The notes under the pieces were generated by a model. That model had not been told where the DNA came from, ran no database searches, and saw only the letters and a list, made by a program, of their open reading frames with translations. Of a stretch of 64,000 nucleotides of DNA, positions 23,601 to 35,259 are shown piece by piece; position 1 is the stretch's first letter; every line of letters starts with the position of its first letter. Made by a program: the position numbers and the translations under genes. Source of the stretch: Gremmenia infestans (Eukaryota; Ascomycota; Leotiomycetes; Helotiales; Hamatocanthoscyphaceae); contig JAFEVB010000009.1 of NCBI GenBank assembly GCA_032629725.1, forward strand, positions 253,001 to 317,000, given 5' to 3'.

Positions 23601-25667
23601 CGAGGTTCAAGGATCCTTCTCGCCGACGAGGTTCGAGGGAGGCAAAGGGATAGTTTTCGTGGGCGTATCTCTAGCTGAACGGTAATGACAACACTCCAAG
23701 CCCAAGGAGCCGCCTACCTACCTCTGGCACCCTGTGTGATCGATGTCAGTTGCAGAAATAATTGTTTCGAGGTCGAAGCGCGTTGGTCTTTCGGGAAGAG
23801 TGCCAGACCGCGCCTTCCGCAGAGGCTTTCATAGGACGGCTCACATCTATCAGATCCTCACAAGGGAGGACTGCGAAAATAATAAGTGGCAGAAGAGTTG
23901 AGATGGTGCGTATTGGCGTCAGAAGGAACAGTTGTATGTGGTAAACAACCTGGTGAACGGGAAGGAGGTTCTACATCCGCTAGCGGCTAATTCGGTTAGA
24001 CTACATCTACTCCTCTCCCCCTCTCACTTGTCTCATGGTCGTCTTTCATTACAAAACAGTACTACTATTATTGCAAAGGGTCATAACAATCATTTGGACT
24101 GAAGATGGACTTTACTGTTATTATGCAAGACATAATTCCGAATTGGCATAGTTACAAACATGGTAAGGAATCACCAAAATGTCGAAGACTGAAACACAGA
24201 TCAGGAGAGCGTTATTTCATTCATTGTTAGGCGTTTGCTAAGCTCTGCTCTACTTACATTGTCTCGCTGTTGGGTTTAGACAGGCTGCGAGTTGATGTTG
24301 AGCTGAGGCTTCATCTCTACACCAAAGCCATCGGAAGGTACAGGAAAGCCAGAATCAGCATGACGAAGGTGCAGAGGGGTTCCAGGAGTACTTGGTACCA
24401 GCCAGGAAAGCGCGATAAAACGGCTGCAAGAATAGCTATGCTTATGCGAATACGAAAATGATATGCGTTTGATGGAGTAGAGCTCGTGTAGCTTGCCGAA
24501 CACGAACTGAAATGCCGAAGAGCAGAACTTGGACGCTGAAATAGTACTGGCCAAGAACCGCAAGTGTATGTGAATGATCGGTTGCACTACAAGTCAGAGA
24601 ATGATCAGCTATGGAGGACAGGGCTCCAAGTCGGTGGAATACTCTTTGACTTCTTCAGCTAAGCGTGTCTCTGTGTCTATACCCGTTGCCTCCTCCCTAT
24701 ATGAGCCTGGGTGGCTGCTTTGACCTGCTTTACTACCTTGCACTTTTGTGCATTCCTCAGGCTCCAGACCGCCTTCCCTAGCCTACGCTTTTGGATGGCA
24801 TATTTCAAGAAACGGACACTTGTCGTTCTGGACGAGAAATTCTCGTCGTCCATGTATTTATGGCGAGAATTTCGAGCAAAAATTGTCGGCCCTGTGCAGC
24901 GAGGGCAAACTCTTTATCCCAAGTCTTGCTTGACAGCCCGGTCAAGGCCAAGGAAGCAAAGCTAGTGCTATAGTCGAATTATCGTGAGCAGCTAGATAGA
25001 CTAATCTTACCACTCCTTTTGAAGAGTTGCCGGATCAAGCAAGAACTGGTTGAATATGATGTGAAAACTTTCTATTTCGAGCCTACAAATGCAGGATATT
25101 AAAGCAGTACGACCTAAACAAAGGTTTTTGGTTACTATTTTGGTCCCGATATCTTGTGAAGTTGTCACTTTTCTTGATTCTCGTGTTGTTAATGGCTGAT
25201 TGATCATTATTCGACTTGAGCCATGATATTGCATTACTTCTTCTACGGAGTATTACATAGTACAAGTGTCTATATTTATCTTCGCCACTTAAAAAAAGGA
25301 GAGAGGTGGGAGGGAGCGAGGCGTGAAGAGAATCTCTTTATACTTTGATTTTTCATACCAAACATTGCTTACAGGTACAGCTACCAGACCACTTTCCTAG
25401 CATCGTTGCAAATCTCTACTGTGTTAGTATATCCATGTTGCCATAATTGGTTGATTGCTTGCTCTCATAATTGCCCCCCAAAACCCCAAACCCCCAAAAC
25501 TGTATGAAAATGCAAAAACTCCCCCTAGCTGGCATAGCGTTGCTCTCAGATGTGGCAATAGCCATTACTCTAGTACCATATTTCCATGAGGTGCTGGGGC
25601 CAAACGTAACAATCGTAATTGCCTTAAGGGCCTCAAGTATTGAACCACTACCATTGTCTGAATTACC
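20641..25667. other. 5-kb accessory stretch without an intact gene
   Basis: The first few hundred bases are the leader and promoter of the F-box-like gene. Beyond that I find only short frames. At 21251-21686 (minus) there are Ser/Thr/Pro-rich scraps in two frames, possibly a decayed surface protein. At 22760-22921 (plus) an ATG opens a 53-codon frame. At 23040-23700 there are short frames on both strands that end after about 60-80 codons. The composition suggests degraded coding DNA, but I recognise no family. No transposon ends or tandem repeats seen. Confidence 0.45.
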
Positions 25668-27524
25668 CTAGTGGCAAACTTGGCCTTTATTGGAATATTT
25701 ATGACTTCTATTGTCAGCATAGCCAGTATCGGAATCTCTACTGTCGGAGGAGTTTTGGTATTGGTTGTTGTAATCTGATTCAATGAATAAATCAGGCTCA
25801 TAGCCTTTCCAGTTGACAGGATCACCCGACCGTGGCAATTCAGGGTCGATAACCCGATCCTGTCTATGTGCGCTGTCATACCTGAAGACAGTTTTGCGAG
25901 CCGTGACAATTTCAAGAAATTGCGCATCGAAAGCATCAAAGGCTTTTTGGAAATCCTTCCTGAAGGTTCGAAAGTTCCCAGCGTCAACCAAGAACCCCAA
26001 ACAGTTTACAGCAATATTTCGCTCCGCTGTGGCGTACATGCTGTTGAAGATATTCCGATGACGGCGGATCTTGGTATTGACTTCCAAAGTTGTGTCTCGC
26101 TCAAAAGAAGTTACATACTGTTCAAGTAATACCATGGCAATGATGTGGTTCTCCACATCTTCAGTGCGTGGGCCTGTACAATAATCGAAGTTAAACAGAC
26201 CCGAAGCTCCCTTCTCCTCCTTGATAAACTGTACTAGGTTGTTGGAAGCTGTACACATGCGCTGATATTGCGGCTCCAGGAATTCTAAAACTGCCAAACG
26301 TTGGTCTATGAACAAACCCACGTAGTCTTGTTTTTCAGCACTCTTGGCTAGCAGAAGTGCCTTCTCTACCGGATGCATGACCTTGCCTCGGAATGGATTG
26401 AAGGGTTTTGAATCTTCGAAAGAGAATTGAGCTGGTCGGTTCTTGGTGGATTCATGCTCTTCGAGAATCATTTCCTCTCTCTGAAAATGCTACAGCTCTC
26501 AAATGCTTGTGTATATTCTTGTAGGGAGGGTAACATTTTGAAGAGCAAGTCGGGAGAGTCTTGGCTCTCCACTGAAGACGTCAAGTCAACTTGCAGAACC
26601 GCTTCGTTGTAGATCTGTGATTCATACAGCAGGGCTTCCTCATCTTGGTGCATAGTACCTGGTATTTCCAGGTGCTCCGCATCTCTGAGAACGAAGTTTG
26701 TGACGCAGCTCAACAGCCTCAAAGGCCGGAGAGCTTCAGACATAGGCTGGTAGTCGGTACTGGAACTTCCTTCTAAATCACCATGCGGGATTATGGCGAG
26801 TTCGAGTGTAAGTGGCTTAGCGAGACAAATAATTCTGCAAAATGCAGTCAAACTTCCAAAGGGACACTCTGTACCGGCGTACGGAACATCAGTAATAATT
26901 GTCCAACTTTGGACCTTTGTGATTGCTAACACTTTGCTAAGAACTGAAATTTCCTTGCTGCTGGTGTCCCTACAGAATCTATTCAAAGGACAGATACTTA
27001 GATGTTTGACCTGACGACCAGCATTGTACCAATCATTTTGAAAAGTAGCAATATAAAAGCTATTGAAGCCATAAAGCACTTCAATTGCTTCCTCGTGAAT
27101 CTTCTTGCTGACCTTAGAATGGCAGGATGAGATCATATTGACTGTGTCCAGAAATGCCATCATATTTTGCGACCGAAAGAGCATTTCCAAGGATTGGATT
27201 AAGAAGAAGGAGCTTGTAGATCATGGTTCCAATATCCAGAGGCAGCCCTGTCAAGGTAGCTTCCGCATTTTTGAGTCGCTCTCCCAAGGGCGAATCTTCT
27301 ACTGCAGGATTCTTCTTGGATACATCAATGTTGACTCCCAATTGCGCAGCAAGGCCGTATAGGACTTCCGAGTCATCTGGTGTTGAAGTATCGTAATGCT
27401 TACTCCCAGAAGCCATCAGGTCATTGGGGTTCTCCCAATCGGGTATTGTGTTTATATTTCGGTATAGATCGTCTTGTCGGAGAGAAGCTAGGAAGTGTGC
27501 CAGCTGATTTGGCCCTGTCATCAA
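25668..27524 (-). pseudogene. frameshifted F-box-like (2EXR-type) paralogue
   Basis: Three consecutive frames together make one protein of the family seen at 18912-20640. Frame A (27524-27114) has LTGLPLDIGTMIYKLLLLNP, the F-box-like motif, and reaches SQYDL. The following HPAIL block and then VSKKIHEEAIEVLYGFNSFY lie in two different frames, so two one-base losses separate them near 27115-27145. Frame B (down to 26468) ends in a TGA after FRERK. Two extra bases of an AG run near 26472 push the reading into frame C (26471-25668), MILEEHESTKNR onward. The upstream side keeps a plausible intron ending GATGACAG just before 27517. Several independent shifts argue for a pseudogene, not a splicing pattern; a GTCGCA..TAAG intron could in principle hide the first pair. 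Confidence 0.72.
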
Positions 27525-28969
27525 CCATGTAAGTTTAAGTTAAGCATTTATGGAACAGGACTTGTTCGACCTACTGATGCTTCGGAGGAGATCAAGGCTT
27601 ATAGGGAATTCCTCTGTTTTCTGCCGCAATCAGTATTGTGATATAGAGAGGAGGCGGCTCAACATACATGAATAAGAGAGATTATTCTCGAGAAGCTGGG
27701 GAATTTACCCAGGCAGGCTTGGTACCACGGCTTGTGGGGTAATGGAATATGGAGTGATTTCAAGATGTTTTATTAGTATGTTGATAAGTTCAAACATATC
27801 GAAGGCGATGTGGAAGATGGAAGAGACTGCTGTGATTGAGAAATGATAGGAATAAGAGCCATTCGACTGTGCATTGATTTTGGCCGGCCGAGTCGTGTTC
27901 ACAGATTGCTAGTGTTAATTGAAGCTTGGTTACAGGGGAATGTATTCACAAAATGTCTGAAGGGAATGTTTTCTTCTGCTATAAGTAGAGTGGGGCCAAA
28001 TGTAAACGAAATTAAGCGAGCTGGAGAAAAGGGGAGCCAATACCGTCTTTAGCCATATTCGAATCTTTGATATCCTTTCCCTTGTTCTATAGACCACTAT
28101 TTCAGGTATGAGGAGTATGGAAAACTGACCGAAGTGGTCTGACGGTATCGAAGGTATTTTAGATAGGACGTCGAATAAATCGCAAACCTATTCTGTCTGT
28201 ATTGTTTGGCAAGTCAAACACAGTCCAACCAGGACGAATGTTTTTCCTGTTTAGCAAACCATAATATAATACGTTGGGTTTGAATAGTTATTAGAATTGA
28301 GCAAAATCAAACTGCTAGGAATGTAGGAATCAACTCAATTTGCACACATCGCAATTAGTCACAAATAATATAAGACGATAAACAACTTTTCTCGATTTAC
28401 TTGTTTTGTTACGCTGCGAACAGAGAATTACCAAATAATTCATTTACATGAGCGGTTCAGAGCAAGCTTCGACTGTTATTTGTAGCGACAGCCCACAGCT
28501 AATCAAAAAATTCCCCAATATCACAACCACCAAATTATCCATAGAAGATGTCCCACGATGGGCTAATATTTCGTGAACTGACCACTGCAGCCCTGTTTTA
28601 CTTTAAACGGAAGTATAGGAAATGTTTCCGGCAACCGCTGGGGAGTCAGATCCGGGCAAACTTCCTGCCCCCTGCTTGGGATTCTTATTCCACCCAGCTC
28701 TTCCCGTCCAGAGGTCCCCTGCAGTTTTCCTCAACTGCGTTTCCGGAGAAGAGCAGACTCGCTAACATGCGAACTCCAAACTCACTCCACATGTAATGCT
28801 TGCTTGTACTGAGTCCCGTACATTCGTGGACCAAATCGTTTGCTGGTATAAGAATGCTTTTGAGCAGCGCAAATCCCAAGTAAGTGACGGGCGATTGTGT
28901 TGTCGGATGTGTGACATAGTTTTAGAGAAACATACTTGTAGTCTTTTCGATCCCAACAATTTGATACCC
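27525..28969. other. intergenic, AT-rich
   Basis: The first 100 bases likely hold the first exon and intron of the frameshifted gene (GTAGGT donor near 27570). The rest, including 27,900-28,950, shows only short accidental frames. No repeats recognised. Confidence 0.5.
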
Positions 28970-29386
28970 TTAAGAACCAGCATCATCGGCTGTCTTCATC
29001 TCCCCCTCCGCGTCCTCCACCTCAAGTTCAACCGACCTTCTCTCTGTAAAATACCAGCCTCCAGCAGCGCCCAGAGCTGCCCCAATGATAACAACCCAAA
29101 AGCCCACCTGCACCGATCTTCTATACTGTACGATCCAATCTGCGAGCCATTTCATCACAGGCGTGACCAGGATTCTCCGTTCGTTTTCAAGATCAGGGCT
29201 CACAGTGATGATTAGCGCAAGGAGCGTGATCAAAATGAGGCCAAGGAAAATGGCGGTCAGTACTTGGATAGCAGCAAGTAGATATGTGATATTTTTTGTT
29301 CTCTGTAGAACTTCGAAGCCGGCCGCCACAAGAGGGGTGACATTATCAAATGCCAAGTTGATCTGTTTGGAATAGGGGATGCCCAT
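28970..29386 (-). CDS. small two-helix membrane protein, 138 aa
   Basis: Single exon from ATG 29384-29386 to the stop at 28970. Starts MGIPYSKQINLAFDNVTPLV. Two hydrophobic segments follow: about residues 33-62 (ITYLLAAIQVLTAIFLGLIL, then ITLLALIITV) and about 94-113 (VGFWVVIIGAALGAAGGWYF), with a charged tail rich in Glu/Asp. I recall uncharacterised fungal proteins with the same MGIPYS start and helix pair, so this appears conserved in related fungi, but no function is known to me. The N-terminal MG could be a myristoylation site (MGxxxS), which is inference. Confidence 0.72.
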   Translation of the reverse strand: MGIPYSKQINLAFDNVTPLVAAGFEVLQRTKNITYLLAAIQVLTAIFLGLILITLLALIITVSPDLENERRILVTPVMKWLADWIVQYRRSVQVGFWVVIIGAALGAAGGWYFTERRSVELEVEDAEGEMKTADDAGS

Positions 29387-30095
29387 CGTTGCCGGTATTT
29401 AAGAGCTTTATATAGAGCAACTTCAAATACTTGGAGGAGCAATAAAAGGTACCATGAGCTTTCGCAATACCCCGATAGAGATATGTAATCTTTTCCGATG
29501 CTTGAGCGATAATATTTACGCTTCTACGTTGAAGCTGATGAACTGAACGGGTATAATGACGTGGGTGTTTTCAGACGTTGAATCCCTGCAAACCGGACCA
29601 CTAACACTTCACCATTAATAAACTTGAACGCAGCTGACCTCCTAGGGGCTTACGCTAATGTTTCCACCTTAACTTTTTACCTCCTTCTATTTCCTGCTTA
29701 AACAATTATTACACATCCAAAGGTTCTGAAGAACTCATGTAGTTATGCTGACTTTTAGTTTTTCACGTCAATTAACAATACATAGGCTGCCACCATAGAT
29801 AGAATACTTCTCACCATGGGTCACAACTACGGCTATTAGGAAGCGAGAACTAAAATGTAAGTTCGAAAGTCTCTTTAAAGATGTCAATTCTAATCACTAA
29901 TTATGATCATTGGCACCTCTAGTCCTTCCGTAGGGGCAATGAGCCATACTTGATCTCGTCCTCAGTGATTTCTGACCGCTAATTACTATGTTTTCATCGG
30001 CTTAGGATGGAGGTCTCAATGTCCTTAGCTTGGAACTCTGTACTATTTGTAGGAAGACTTGAATAGGCGATGTTTAACGGTTATTTAACGCACAA
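29387..30095. other. intergenic
   Basis: Promoter side of the small membrane protein gene, then AT-rich DNA with no frame of note. Confidence 0.5.
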
Positions 30096-30506
30096 CTATC
30101 GTGTTGGGGTATTAAAATAGGAGGCTTTGTTTATGGTATTTTGTAGTCGCAAATGAATAGTGCGGGGACAAGGGAGTCTATTCTCTGAAGTGTCCGAATC
30201 TTGGATAGGTAGCATAATCCAAGTATCCGACCCAAGAGGCCTGAAACGCTTTTTTGGCAAGTCATCCTCGTAATTCGGAGCATCGCGATCGAACTGAAAC
30301 ATAAGCCAATGATCTACCTTCTGCCTATTCTGCCAGACTGGCGTCTCCCAAGAACCCCCTGGTCTCTCAAAATCCCCGTCTTGAGAAGGACTATAAGATC
30401 TCTTCTGGACTATTTTGAAGGTCCTTGGTGTCGCTGACATCTTGAGTTTCTTTTGGTGGCGCTTGGGTTGACTGTAGACGAAGGTAGATGTCGTGCTTTG
30501 TGACAT
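30096..30506 (-). CDS. hypothetical protein, 136 aa
   Basis: ATG at 30504-30506, stop at 30096. The product looks protein-like (RPGGSWETPVWQNRQ, DHWLMFQFDRDAPNYEDDLP, GSDTWIMLPIQD) with many aromatic residues, but I do not recognise it. It lies directly downstream, on the same strand, of the broken gene at 30528-31079 and could be that gene's C-terminal part rather than an independent gene. No ATG context or intron settles it. Confidence 0.35.
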   Translation of the reverse strand: MSQSTTSTFVYSQPKRHQKKLKMSATPRTFKIVQKRSYSPSQDGDFERPGGSWETPVWQNRQKVDHWLMFQFDRDAPNYEDDLPKKRFRPLGSDTWIMLPIQDSDTSENRLPCPRTIHLRLQNTINKASYFNTPTR

Positions 30507-30527
30507 ACTACGCACGCTATATTGAAC

Positions 30528-31079
30528 TTAAATTTCGTCAAAAAGCTTGGCTCCACGTCTTAGAAGGTCCCTTTCATTGATTCCTTGCTTGTGCAATCCC
30601 GAAAGCATGGCAAGCTTGTGGTATACCAACATTTTTACCCCATCATGAGCATATGAACGCCCTGGGTGCGAAGGGTTGTATTCATTTGCAATCTCCCAGT
30701 ATGGTAAAGTGTCCATATCTTCCCCTTTAAGCCTGTAGAATGCCATAGCTGTAAGGTGAGGTGGTAAGGTAGTTCATATTCCTGTAAGCAGTTGACGTGA
30801 TGAGTTGGTTGGCTTACCATCGGTTTTATGAATCTCATATGTGTTAGGTTTTGCCTGTAGGCAGGATCCTTCACCCACTTTGACTGAGTCACCCACTGGG
30901 TCCATTCGCTTTTCCATTCCTTCTTTTGTGAACCGTTGGCTTTCTTCTGGGTCGTTTTGGTCTTTTGGACGGCGACTTTTGAAGTGTCTGTGGAGGCTCA
31001 TTATCCGTCCAAGAATCATCGCCACAGGAAGTGTCTTCTTGTCATCTTCGTCTCTTGTGACGGTTGGTGATTGGCATCT
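30528..31079 (-). pseudogene. broken lineage-specific gene
   Basis: Minus-strand reading from ATG at about 31079 gives MPITNRHKRRR and a TGA, then in the same frame QEDTSCGDDSWTDNEPPQ and a Lys/Arg/Pro-rich segment ending in another TGA. The next piece (EWKSEWTQWVTQSKWVKDP, then AYRQNLTHMRFIKPM) is in a second frame. The last piece, FYRLKGEDMDTLPYWEIANE to DLLRRGAKLFDEI, is in a third, possibly joined by an intron from GTAAGC near 30818 to TTACAG near 30749. The basic stretch plus a Trp-rich helix pair is loosely reminiscent of Myb/SANT-like DNA binders, but that is weak. At least one nonsense codon and one shift suggest a pseudogene. Confidence 0.45.
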
Positions 31080-32210
31080 TTGAAAATTGCACTTTGACTA
31101 TGGACCATAGTCTATAGTTGGTCCTTCGTTTGGTGGTGCGACGCTGTGAATCAGCTTTTTGAATGACACAAGGCCTTGCCAAAGAACACTTCAAGTGTAT
31201 GCAGAAATAGAGACGACAGAAATGTGCAAAATAGGAAGCCTGATACACCGGGACACCTTTCTGGTTTGTGCGGGTTACCTCATTAGGGTTAAATTTTACT
31301 AGTGACGAGGTGCGGATACTCCCGAGGGCGAACGCATTCCTACTCCCCCTTCCCCTCCTCTCTTTCATCTCCTCTCTTCCATCTCCTCTCTCTGTCCTCC
31401 TCTCCTCCCCATCCTTACTTTCGTTCGGCAGCTCTCTATTACGGTGACAATCACAATTTACATGAAATTTCTTAGTATCCCGTAGGTTTATAATTAGAAG
31501 ATGAGCCGCTACATAGATAAATATTTACGCATTTGAAACTACATCATATGACTAATACCGCGTCCTTAAAAATATTTATAGCCAAAACTGCTCAACTGCT
31601 CTGGTGTGTGAGACACGATTTGCAAGTCGCTGGCAAGTATAACTTCTTTGAGTACTGCTATGTTACTGATATAGTCTTCAGCTATGGCTCTGCATCACCA
31701 TATTAGTAGCCTAAAAGATCATCAACTATTGACGTATTCCAAAGCAAGTCATATTTGAGAATATTATCCATCGTACTACGGAGTAGTAATATCTCGAACT
31801 TTTCACGTCATGGATTGAGGCGCTAGGGGCTCGCTTATGGACTTGGCCCGTGCCTTTGAGGTTATTCCCAACTTCCTGTTTCTATACTTTGAGCTTTCTT
31901 CTTCGTAGTTGTCTCAGTCAACAAAAGCCTGATATTGATGCTCTACCGCAACATAAATATTACTGGTATGATTCTTTTGCCGGACACTTCTTTTTTCCAT
32001 ACATTCCTTCAATGAATCTTTCCATTATCTTCTTCTACCGCCTCCCTTGCTGCCATAATAATATGACCTGCGTGGGATAATACTGGTGTTTTCGGTACAA
32101 TTTTTCCTGCATACCCATAAATACTATATGGGTCGAGCACTAGATCTTCTCTCAACCTTCATCTTATCCGTCTCGTCTGTCAAAGCAATCCTTCACATAT
32201 CCAATCCATA
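31080..32210. other. intergenic with promoter of the APH-like gene
   Basis: A pyrimidine-rich block lies near 31340-31420. Close to the right end, ATACTATATGG at about 32121-32131 is a TATA-like element some 80-90 bp before the next start codon. No gene seen. Confidence 0.45.
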
Positions 32211-33704
32211 ATGACGGCTCGACAAGATTCTGATAACCTTGCATGGGACCGGAGCGATGAACTCTGGGAGGAAGCCATAAAGCAAGTCCGACTCTCATCT
32301 ACGTGTCGCAAAATTGAGTCTTTTGCCGAGAGAATCTTCAGAAATCCCGTAACCTTGGTTACCCCAATCATTATCGGCGGCTTTAACGTGCTATATCCCA
32401 TTCGAATCAAAAACACCTCTGCTGATGTTCTCGTTCGTCAGCCCTGCCCCAACCAGGCCGTGTTTCCTGAAGAGAAAACACTCGCAGAAGCCGCAACGGC
32501 AGCGTACATCGGCCAATATACGCATCTCCCGATTCCAAAAGTCTTGTGCAGTGGTATTGATTCGGACATTGGGCCGTACATGATCATTCAAGACCTCGGG
32601 TCTCGACGAAGCATGGGCCAGGCTCTGGAGACTCCCCGCGAGGATCCTAACGACACGCCCATCTTAAATCCTGATATTTCTGAATCTAATCTTAAGAGCC
32701 TGTATGTGAAAATGGCACGGTGTATGCTGCAGCTTGCACAACCTGCTTTTCCGCGCATCGGAGCTCTCGTTGAGACAAGCCCCAGATCCTACCATGTGAT
32801 GGGACGACCCATCACTCTCAATATGACTAACATGGTTCAACTTTCCAACATCCCAGAATCAATCTTCCCATCAGAAGGCACCACGTATCAGACGGCCGAT
32901 GAGTGGTACACGTTATTGGCCGAAATGCAAACCGCAACACTTCTCTTCCAACATAACGATATGATATCGTCAGAGGATGACTGTAGGACCAAATACGTCG
33001 CTCGCCAACTGTTTCACAAATTGGCTAAACAAGGCCGACTATCACAGTTTGGCTTTGCTGAAGATAATTGGTCTGCCCGTTCCAAGGACGCTCCCGGGAC
33101 GTTGGCGGCACCGGACGGTTCGGGCTCTTTTCGCCTCTGGTCCGATGATTTTAGGCCGGCCAACGTTATCGTTGATGAGAATGACGAGGTTCTTGGGGCT
33201 ATCGACTGGGAATACGCCTACGTTGCGCCAACGCAGTTTATATTAGACTCGCCATGGTGGCTACTACTTGACGTGCCCGAGATGTGGAATAATGGGATCG
33301 AGAATTGGGCAAGCCTTTATGAACCACTGCTAAAGACCTGGCTTTTGGCGATGGAAGAGGTAGAAAAAGAGATGAGTTCCGGTGCTGGTGATTTGCTGCT
33401 CTCGGCGTACATGCGAGAGAGCTGGGAGACAGGCCGCTTCTGGCTCAACTATGCTGCTAGAAGAAGCTGGGCGTTTGATACTATATACTGGAAGTACCTA
33501 GACGAAAGATTCTTTGGTGAGCGGGGAGAAGATGTTTCTACGGACGAACTATGGAAGACGAGGGTCCATCTTTTAACTGAAGAGGAACGAGCAGCGATGG
33601 AGCCGCTAGTACAAACGAAGATCGAAGAATCGAAGAATCGAGTTTTGGTTGAGTGGGACGGCGAGGAAGCAAAGCAGCGCCTGTCTTCTTTGCTGTTCGA
33701 CTAA
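32211..33704 (+). CDS. aminoglycoside-phosphotransferase-like protein (APH/choline-kinase fold)
   Basis: Intact single-exon gene, 497 aa, no signal peptide. The fold belongs to the phosphotransferase enzyme family. An N-lobe segment contains the nucleotide-loop strand VLVRQPCPNQAVFPEEKTLAE; a Brenner-type catalytic loop reads LWSDDFRPANVIVDE (about residues 309-323) and is followed by the metal-binding GAIDWEYAYVAP, a DWE version of the usual IDxE. The classical HGDxxxxN becomes SDDFRPAN, which is common in fungal members of this family. The substrate is unknown; fungi carry many copies and true drug resistance should not be assumed. It sits between a degraded block and conserved genes and shows no damage. 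Confidence 0.88.
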   Translation: MTARQDSDNLAWDRSDELWEEAIKQVRLSSTCRKIESFAERIFRNPVTLVTPIIIGGFNVLYPIRIKNTSADVLVRQPCPNQAVFPEEKTLAEAATAAYIGQYTHLPIPKVLCSGIDSDIGPYMIIQDLGSRRSMGQALETPREDPNDTPILNPDISESNLKSLYVKMARCMLQLAQPAFPRIGALVETSPRSYHVMGRPITLNMTNMVQLSNIPESIFPSEGTTYQTADEWYTLLAEMQTATLLFQHNDMISSEDDCRTKYVARQLFHKLAKQGRLSQFGFAEDNWSARSKDAPGTLAAPDGSGSFRLWSDDFRPANVIVDENDEVLGAIDWEYAYVAPTQFILDSPWWLLLDVPEMWNNGIENWASLYEPLLKTWLLAMEEVEKEMSSGAGDLLLSAYMRESWETGRFWLNYAARRSWAFDTIYWKYLDERFFGERGEDVSTDELWKTRVHLLTEEERAAMEPLVQTKIEESKNRVLVEWDGEEAKQRLSSLLFD

Positions 33705-34182
33705 CCAGCTCTTGCCATATATGATAGCAGTTTTGAAAACACTGCAGCCTGTTTCTTCGTACCTACTATAGGACTTGTGGAGCGCATTAACTTTTGAATA
33801 AAAATTAAAAGAATTTACTCGCGTTACTAGCTTTACTATCTACCGCTGAAGACATCTAAGGTATAGAGTACCTGTTATAACCACATAAGATATCAATAAG
33901 AAAGCTAAAGGTGCCGAGAAACCTAGGGTAGGAAGGGCAGGATAGTTGGGTGATGAAACCGAATCGACGGATCCATCTTGTGTTCTCCCAATAAACAACC
34001 TACCTAGACCCAGTGCGAGTTGTGAAAGAAAGGAAGAGAAGACATGATTGAAGATTCATAAGATCAACGTATTTACTAGAGGTGGCATGCCACACACAGT
34101 GCGGCGCAAAGCGATATTAAATTTCCTTTGTAATTTACATTAAGAGATATTAGTATAGAGTACAAAATATAATATATATCTA
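33705..34182. other. intergenic, convergent 3' regions
   Basis: AT-rich, between convergent genes. Nothing further seen. Confidence 0.5.
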
Positions 34183-35259
34183 TTAATCACCACTAATCTT
34201 TGCATGCCTGAAATATTTCATACCCACCCACGCCACCACAACCCAAACCCAAGCCATCACGGTTGTCAAAATGATCAGTGCAGGATAATACCCCACAATA
34301 GGTAGCGTAGGATCGTCTTCCAGTTCAGGCGGCGCATACGGCGTCTCTCCTACGTCCCAAGCCCAGCTCCACACACCGAGACAAGAGCCCATTCCCGTGA
34401 CAAACACAACCCATGTCACGATCAACACCACCCAGCCCCACCACTCCGTTTCCGCGTAGTCCCATTCGGTGTCGGGGGCGGGCAGGGGACTGGTTACCAG
34501 GCCGGCGATTGATAGTGGTGAGGTTGATTTTTGGGCTGAGCGACGCCGGGTTAGTGAGCCGGAACTGGCGGGGAAGTAGGAGTCGGCGCCTACGGATGGC
34601 TGTTGGGTGGGGAGACTACGGTCGGGGATACTGAGAATGTCGTCCTCGTCAGTCGTGGACGTGTATGTAAGTGTTGGGCTGGTTGCCGCGCCTGACGTGG
34701 GGGATGTCACAAGATGATCATCTGTTCCCATGGGAAGTGTATTAATGGGTGATAGGAGGGGGTTCTTGCTTGCAAAGCCGTCCATGGAGGGGCGGGGCGT
34801 TGCATCAGAGATCCCCAAGCCAAAGCCACTCGCTTGGTGTAATTCCTCTGGAGACGTTGGGCTCAGCGCTTCATGCCCATACATACTCGTGACCCCCGTA
34901 TCGAGAGGGTACATTTTGGTGTCTTTCTTGTCTCGTTGAGCGCCTCTCCCAAGCAGAGCTGCTTTTCTCAACGAGCCTTTTCTCCTCCGAGTCTTCTGTT
35001 GTTGAACCGCTACGGCCATAGCTCGGCTTCCTTTCTTCGGTGAGATTCGATCATCGCCGGGTGTGAATTCGGGACTCAGAGGTTCTCGTTCTGAGGTGTC
35101 CCCGGCTGTCCTTAGGAATGATAGTTTGGAAAGGATGCCTCCTGAATGGCTTCTCTTGTGAATAACGTGAGAGTCATTCCCGATTTCTTGACCTGGAACG
35201 GTGGAAAATCCAGAATGGGAGCCATTTAGGCCGTTGGACGAGATGGGTGTGTTCTCCAT
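34183..35259 (-). CDS. conserved fungal membrane protein with two C-terminal helices, 358 aa
   Basis: Single exon, ATG at 35257-35259. Residues 1 to about 270 are polar, Ser/Thr/Pro-rich and probably disordered, with a basic patch QQQKTRRRKGSLRK near residue 87 and several SP/TP sites that could be phosphorylated. Two Trp-rich hydrophobic segments follow near residues 277-303 (WWGWVVLIVTWVVFVTGMGS) and about 325-350 (YYPALIILTTVMAWVWVVVA), ending in a short basic tail. No function is known to me. The architecture, a long cytosolic head with a hairpin membrane anchor, suggests a scaffold or regulator at a membrane, which is inference only. Confidence 0.72.
   Translation of the reverse strand: MENTPISSNGLNGSHSGFSTVPGQEIGNDSHVIHKRSHSGGILSKLSFLRTAGDTSEREPLSPEFTPGDDRISPKKGSRAMAVAVQQQKTRRRKGSLRKAALLGRGAQRDKKDTKMYPLDTGVTSMYGHEALSPTSPEELHQASGFGLGISDATPRPSMDGFASKNPLLSPINTLPMGTDDHLVTSPTSGAATSPTLTYTSTTDEDDILSIPDRSLPTQQPSVGADSYFPASSGSLTRRRSAQKSTSPLSIAGLVTSPLPAPDTEWDYAETEWWGWVVLIVTWVVFVTGMGSCLGVWSWAWDVGETPYAPPELEDDPTLPIVGYYPALIILTTVMAWVWVVVAWVGMKYFRHAKISGD

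Noticed and set aside
27114..27200. Intron with GTCGCA donor and TAAG acceptor to explain the first shift in the F-box-like paralogue
   Set aside because: The excluded bases themselves encode the conserved AIL block of the family, and the donor is poor; a pseudogene explains the second break as well.
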